Part shown: positions 59,933 to 64,000 of the stretch, piece by piece
Numbering within the stretch: position 1 is the stretch's first letter
How the letters are laid out: each line of letters begins with the position of its first letter
Assembly: GCF_027574615.1 (NCBI RefSeq)
Contig: NC_072480.1
Span: 32,356,001 to 32,420,000, forward strand
Length of the DNA stretch: 64,000 nt
Direction: 5' to 3'
Source: Eptesicus fuscus
Taxonomy: Eukaryota; Chordata; Mammalia; Chiroptera; Vespertilionidae
Notes under the pieces: model-generated
What the model saw: the letters and a program-made list of their open reading frames with translations, nothing else
Told to the model about the DNA's origin: nothing
Databases searched by the model: none
Position numbers and translations under genes: made by a program

Positions 59933-60808
59933 CTAGTGGCCCGGTGCATGAAATTCGTGCACGGGGGGTAGGGTGTGTGTGTGGGGGGGTGTCCCTCAGC
60001 CCAGCCTGCACCATCTCCAATCTGGGACCCCTCGAAGGATGTCTGACTGCCCGTGTAGGCCCGGTGGGATCGGGCCTACACGGGCAGTCAGGCGTCCCTC
60101 TCAGAATCCAGGACTGCTGGCTCCCAACCGCTCACCTGCCTGCCTGCATTATTGCCCCTAACTGCTTCTGCCTGCCAGCCTGATCACCCCCTAACCACTT
60201 CCCTGCCAGCCTGATCGATGCCTAACTGCTCCCCTGCTGGCCTGATTGCCCCTAACTGCCCTCCCCTGATGGCCTGGTCATCCCTAACTGCCCTCCCCTG
60301 CCGACCTGGTTGCCCTTAACTGCCTTCCCCTGCTGGCCCGATCACCCCTAACTGCCTTCCCTTGCCAGCCTGGTCACCCCTAACTGTCCTCTCCCGCAGG
60401 CCTGGTTCCCCCTCAACTGCCTTCCCCTGCAGGCCTGGTCCTCCCCAACTGCTCTCCCCTGCCAGACCAGTCACCCATAACAGCCCTCCCCTGCTGGCCT
60501 GGTACCCCCTAACTGCCTTCCCCTATAGGCCTGGCTGCCCCCAACTGCCCTCCTCTGCAGGCCTGGTCACCCCCTACTGCCCTTCTCTGCAGGCCTGGTC
60601 CCCCCAACTGCCCTCCTCTTCAGGCCTGGTCACCCCCAACTGCCCTCCCTCGCAGGCCTGGTCTCTCCCAACTGCCCTCTCCTACTGGCCATCTTGTGGT
60701 GGCCATCTTGTGTCCACATGGGGGTGGCCATCTTTGATCACATGGGGGCAGCCATCTTGTGTGTTGAAGTGACAGTCAATTTGCATATTACCCTTTTATT
60801 AGATAGGA
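59933..60808 (-). mobile_element. Helitron, hairpin/minisatellite subfamily, longest copy
   Basis: Plus strand opens A|CTAGTGGCCCGGTGCATGAA and closes 'acccttttattagatagga|T'. Hairpin 60041-60063 / 60071-60093 has one mismatch in 23. A minisatellite of about 17 units, about 30 bases each, fills 60140-60690, followed by 'gccatcttgtg' repeats. The 136-codon plus frame here is the minisatellite translated. Confidence 0.94.
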
Positions 60809-60986
60809 TTTAATCACTATGATACAATATTATATATAAACTGTAATTGAAAAATAAAAAAATAATTTTATAAAAAATAAATAGAAAAAGAAAAATATAA
60901 ATAACATGGGATAAAATCATATAGAATTCAAACATGAAAATAAAATTTTATAATACTGCTTTTTGTGCTGAGTACATGCCCTTTTA

Positions 60987-61195
60987 ACTGATTTTAGAAA
61001 AAGAGGAAAGGAGAGGGAAAGATGGAGAGAGAAAAACATCTACGTGAGAATGAAACATTGATCGACTGCCTCCCGCACATACCCCAACCAGGGATCAAAC
61101 CAGAAACCTGGGTATGTGCCCTGAACAGAAATCTAACCCACAACATTTGTGTGTGTGAGACAACACTCCAACCAACCGATCCACCTGGCCAGGGC
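60987..61195 (-). mobile_element. Ves-type SINE
   Basis: Antisense: 'ctgattttagaaaaagagga', 'aaacattgatcgactgcctc', 'ggatcaaaccagaaacctgg', 'accaaccgatccacctggcc'. Confidence 0.85.
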
Positions 61196-61368
61196 TGTAT
61201 TCTTAATAGATACTTGTATGCTGCCTAAGGATAGGCCCTGTGTATATATTATATACATAGTATCTATGTATTGACAAATGATTTTCACAATTGAAACATA
61301 TAGAAGTGAGGAAGACATATGACAGTTTTACAAGGCTTACACTTTAATATTCTTTGTTGGGACAATTA

Positions 61369-61695
61369 CAGTTGACCCTTAAACAACATCGTTTGAACTG
61401 CATGGGAACTGTGTGGGTCCACTATACACGGATTTTTCAAAATAAAAATTGTAAATGTATTTTCTCTTTCTTATGAATTTATTAACATTTTTTCTCTAGC
61501 TTACTTAATAATATGAATACTGTATATTATACATATAACATACAGAATATATGTTAATCTACAATTGTTATTGATAAGGCTTCCAGTCTATAGGAGGGTA
61601 TTTCTAGTAAGTTCTCAAGAAGTCAAGAGTTATATGGATTTTCAGCTGCATGGGGATGGGCACTCCTTACCCCCACATTGTTCAGGGATCAATTG
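61369..61695. mobile_element. Tigger2-like DNA transposon with TA duplication
   Basis: Left end CAGTTGACCCTTAAACAACA and right end '...ttgttcagggatcaattg', flanked by TA at 61367-61368 and 61696-61697. The subterminal text 'gtgggtccactatacacgga' and 'tcagctgcatggggatgggc' is characteristic. The 327-base interior is non-coding. Confidence 0.9.
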
Positions 61696-61697
61696 TA

Positions 61698-63790
61698 CTC
61701 TTTTTCTGGGCCAGTGGGTATCCTTTTTCCTTTTTATCGCATAATACAGACATTTCTTATGAAATATACTAATTCCCCTAGAATTTAAAATGCAAGAATG
61801 TACATATGGAGGACTGCCAGCAGATGAACATATTGGGGTTTTCCTCAATACAGAAATAGCTTCATGGTAATTAAAGATGGAGATGTTAAACAGAAAATGA
61901 ATATAAGAACTGACATTTTATAACTTTCCTATTGTATAAGTTAATTTAACTTGTCCTCCTAGAAGTTATATACTTTTTTTTTTAAATGCATGCGGATGCC
62001 AAACAATTTATAAAAACCAATTAGTAGGGAGTTTTTATGTATTGTCTGATTTAGAGCCACTAACCTATTTTAATGTCTCAGGTTCACCATTTCTATGTCA
62101 AGGGTAAAAATAATCACACACTGAGAGATATTTAATGGGTAATAAAAGTACCACTTGAACAGAGAATTAGTAATATAACCTTTAAGCTCAGGCTCTCCCA
62201 GGTATAATATATAGCCATAGGAGAAATGGCTTATAATTAATTGTGTAATTTCAAGTTCTGTCTTTTTCATCACTAACTCTGTTCCCTTTTTGCAGAGGTG
62301 TCCCTATAATAATACAATCAGGTGAACAGTTACTTGATTCAAGTACCCGTGATCAAAAAAAGAAAAGAAAAAACCACTAGAAAAATGAGTTTATATCATT
62401 TACTCATTGTCTATATTTTGCCTTTCTCATTCTCCAAAGGGAAGTAGAGGGATTTTATTTGTTCCATCAGAGTCTTTTATGTCATTATTCTTTCAGAGTA
62501 TGAAGGCTAGCAGGCCGAGAGATTAACCATTAGGTTTGAATAGACATGAGTCATTTTGTTGCTTGCTAATTAATTTGGAAATAGCTTTATGGTTTCAAGG
62601 AAATAATGCTATTTTTTGAGTACAACTTTAAATAGTTACTCACAAAATAAGCTTTATTTTCATAAAAGAAAGCAAATCACATTTAGAAATGCCATCTTTA
62701 GAAGAATAAATATTTTTACCTGGCTTTAATATCTCAAGTAGCATATTAATGTGTTATAATTTTCACTGCCTTTGCTTAATATATTTAAAATATATAAAAT
62801 ATTTGCATCAAAAATATACAAATAAGGATAATTGTTTCAAAACAACACACAGAAACAAATAAAACTGAACACTTTCAAAATATAAATATTTTTTTTAAAG
62901 AGAAACAGATTTGAATAAAGATAATTATGACCATTGATGGCTCTGGAAGTCAACATAATAAGCAAAAATGAGTCACTGGTAATTTCTAATTCAGAATCAT
63001 GGTTATATATACCAGAGTTGTACTGTACATAAAGTGACCTCTATGAATATCATATAATCCAAAAATTATATTGAGTTGATTTCAAATTTAAAAAAGATAA
63101 GTAACAATACTATTACAAACTGTATAATATTATTTCCAAAAGTATATTTCTTTTTAGTTTACATTTATATGGTGATTATTGTTTTTAAATTGCAGATTCA
63201 CATTACATTGTGCTTTAGGCAAGTAATGTAAATGTGTACCTTATAGTTGATTTTTGTCTGTATTATAAATGTCATTTTCAAAAATCACTATCAAACTATT
63301 GAAAAAGTTGTTTTAAGTGTAATTTAGAAACAGAAAATTAGCTGATCTTATCTAGTGAATAGGCTGTTTTGACTTTGAAGGAATGAAACCCACATACTCA
63401 CTTTAATAATACTAATGAAACCTGATAGATTCACACTTACTAGTTAACTGGAAACACTAAATGCCATTTCTAATGAAGCCAGTTGGTCAGATATGATTGG
63501 AATATATTTTCCCACTCACTAACAGGAGAATATAATGTTCTTATTCAGAATACATTTTGGAATTTGGAATCCTTGCATTGCTGTTTGATTCATACAAAAT
63601 ATTCTGGGTTTACATATCACATGAAATTTTAAAAGCCCTTCAGGCCTTTAGGATAGAAAGTGCTAACACTGTGGCATCAGTTTGCATATTCTTCATTATC
63701 TTCTCTTCCTCCAGTCTTGTTGCCCAAATCTTTGTTTTCATTGCAACTAAGATATACATTTTATCATGTCACGCTTGTTTATAATCTTAT
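61698..63790. other. Unassigned AT-rich sequence
   Basis: Two kilobases without element ends or coding signal; the quietest part of the window. Confidence 0.5.
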
Positions 63791-63794
63791 ATTG

Positions 63795-64000
63795 TTTTTT
63801 CATTCCCTACAGGATAAATCCATCTACTGTTATCTTCAAAAAGCTTCATCAACCTGATCTAGTCTTCCTTCCCAGTATTATCTCTTCCCATTCAATTTGT
63901 GCTTTAGTCTTATTGAACTACTATAAGTTCTTTAATATGATCTGTGATTCTTCATTTCTATCGTTTCAATTCTGCTTCCTCTTCCTGGAACACTGTCCTC
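63795..64000 (+). mobile_element. L2 3' fragment (continues off window)
   Basis: 'ccctacaggataaatccatc', 'cttcatcaacctgatctagt', 'ttctgcttcctcttcctgga' 'acactgtcctc' follow the L2 3' region (…ttccctctgcctggaa…). Confidence 0.5.

Noticed and set aside
60140..60690. CRISPR-like regular repeats
   Set aside because: Units are contiguous and degenerate with no distinct spacers; it is a Helitron minisatellite in a mammalian genome.

Overview
The window is gene-poor, AT-rich mammalian DNA, very probably from a vespertilionid (vesper) bat. Three repeat signatures seen together point there: many non-autonomous Helitrons of the HeliBat type (5' TC plus a TATATAATAAAAG-like start, a GC-rich 3' hairpin and a CTAG end), tRNA-derived Ves-type SINEs, and young-looking piggyBac, hAT and mariner derivatives. 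I found no host protein-coding gene. All longer open frames are chance frames inside GC-rich Helitrons or remnants of transposon proteins.

Layout. 1-785 is the 3' part of an L1-derived element with a GC-rich tandem-repeat block. 1000-2345 is an old L1M 3' UTR split by a Helitron. 4131-6081 is an L1 with a 5' inversion, a near-perfect target-site duplication and a nested candidate LTR. 6190-7560 is an old antisense L1. 9156-17716 is a degenerate ERV-L-like provirus (LTR, primer site, gag/pol remnants, dUTPase motif, LTR) loaded with Helitrons and an L1 tail. 18-34 kb mixes Helitrons, SINEs, L1 fragments, a tRNA-Tyr 5'-half pseudogene, a palindromic hAT element and a MaLR LTR. 34786-35485 and 40489-40574 are two members of one piggyBac family with TTAA target sites. 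37-53 kb holds a mariner MITE, more SINEs and Helitrons (one nested inside another), a Tigger-like element split by a Helitron, and an antisense RTE-clade LINE fragment. 53.4-55.4 kb is an old sense L1. 55474-57994 is a dense Helitron chain that also breaks a mariner and a second inverted L1. 58.8-61.7 kb has two more Helitrons, a SINE and a Tigger2-like element. The remainder is AT-rich sequence I could not assign, with an L2-like piece at the right edge.

I count 28 Helitrons, about 11.5 kb or 18% of the window. None encodes a Rep/helicase. Many carry a CTCF-like core (CCACCAGGGGGC type) and an octamer ATGCAAAT. One subfamily has an internal hairpin whose arms change together between copies, plus a minisatellite of variable length. 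The most interesting hypothesis is that these Helitrons seed regulatory motifs, CTCF in particular. Boundaries come from reading termini and target sites by eye; family names come from recognised sequence, not from a database search.
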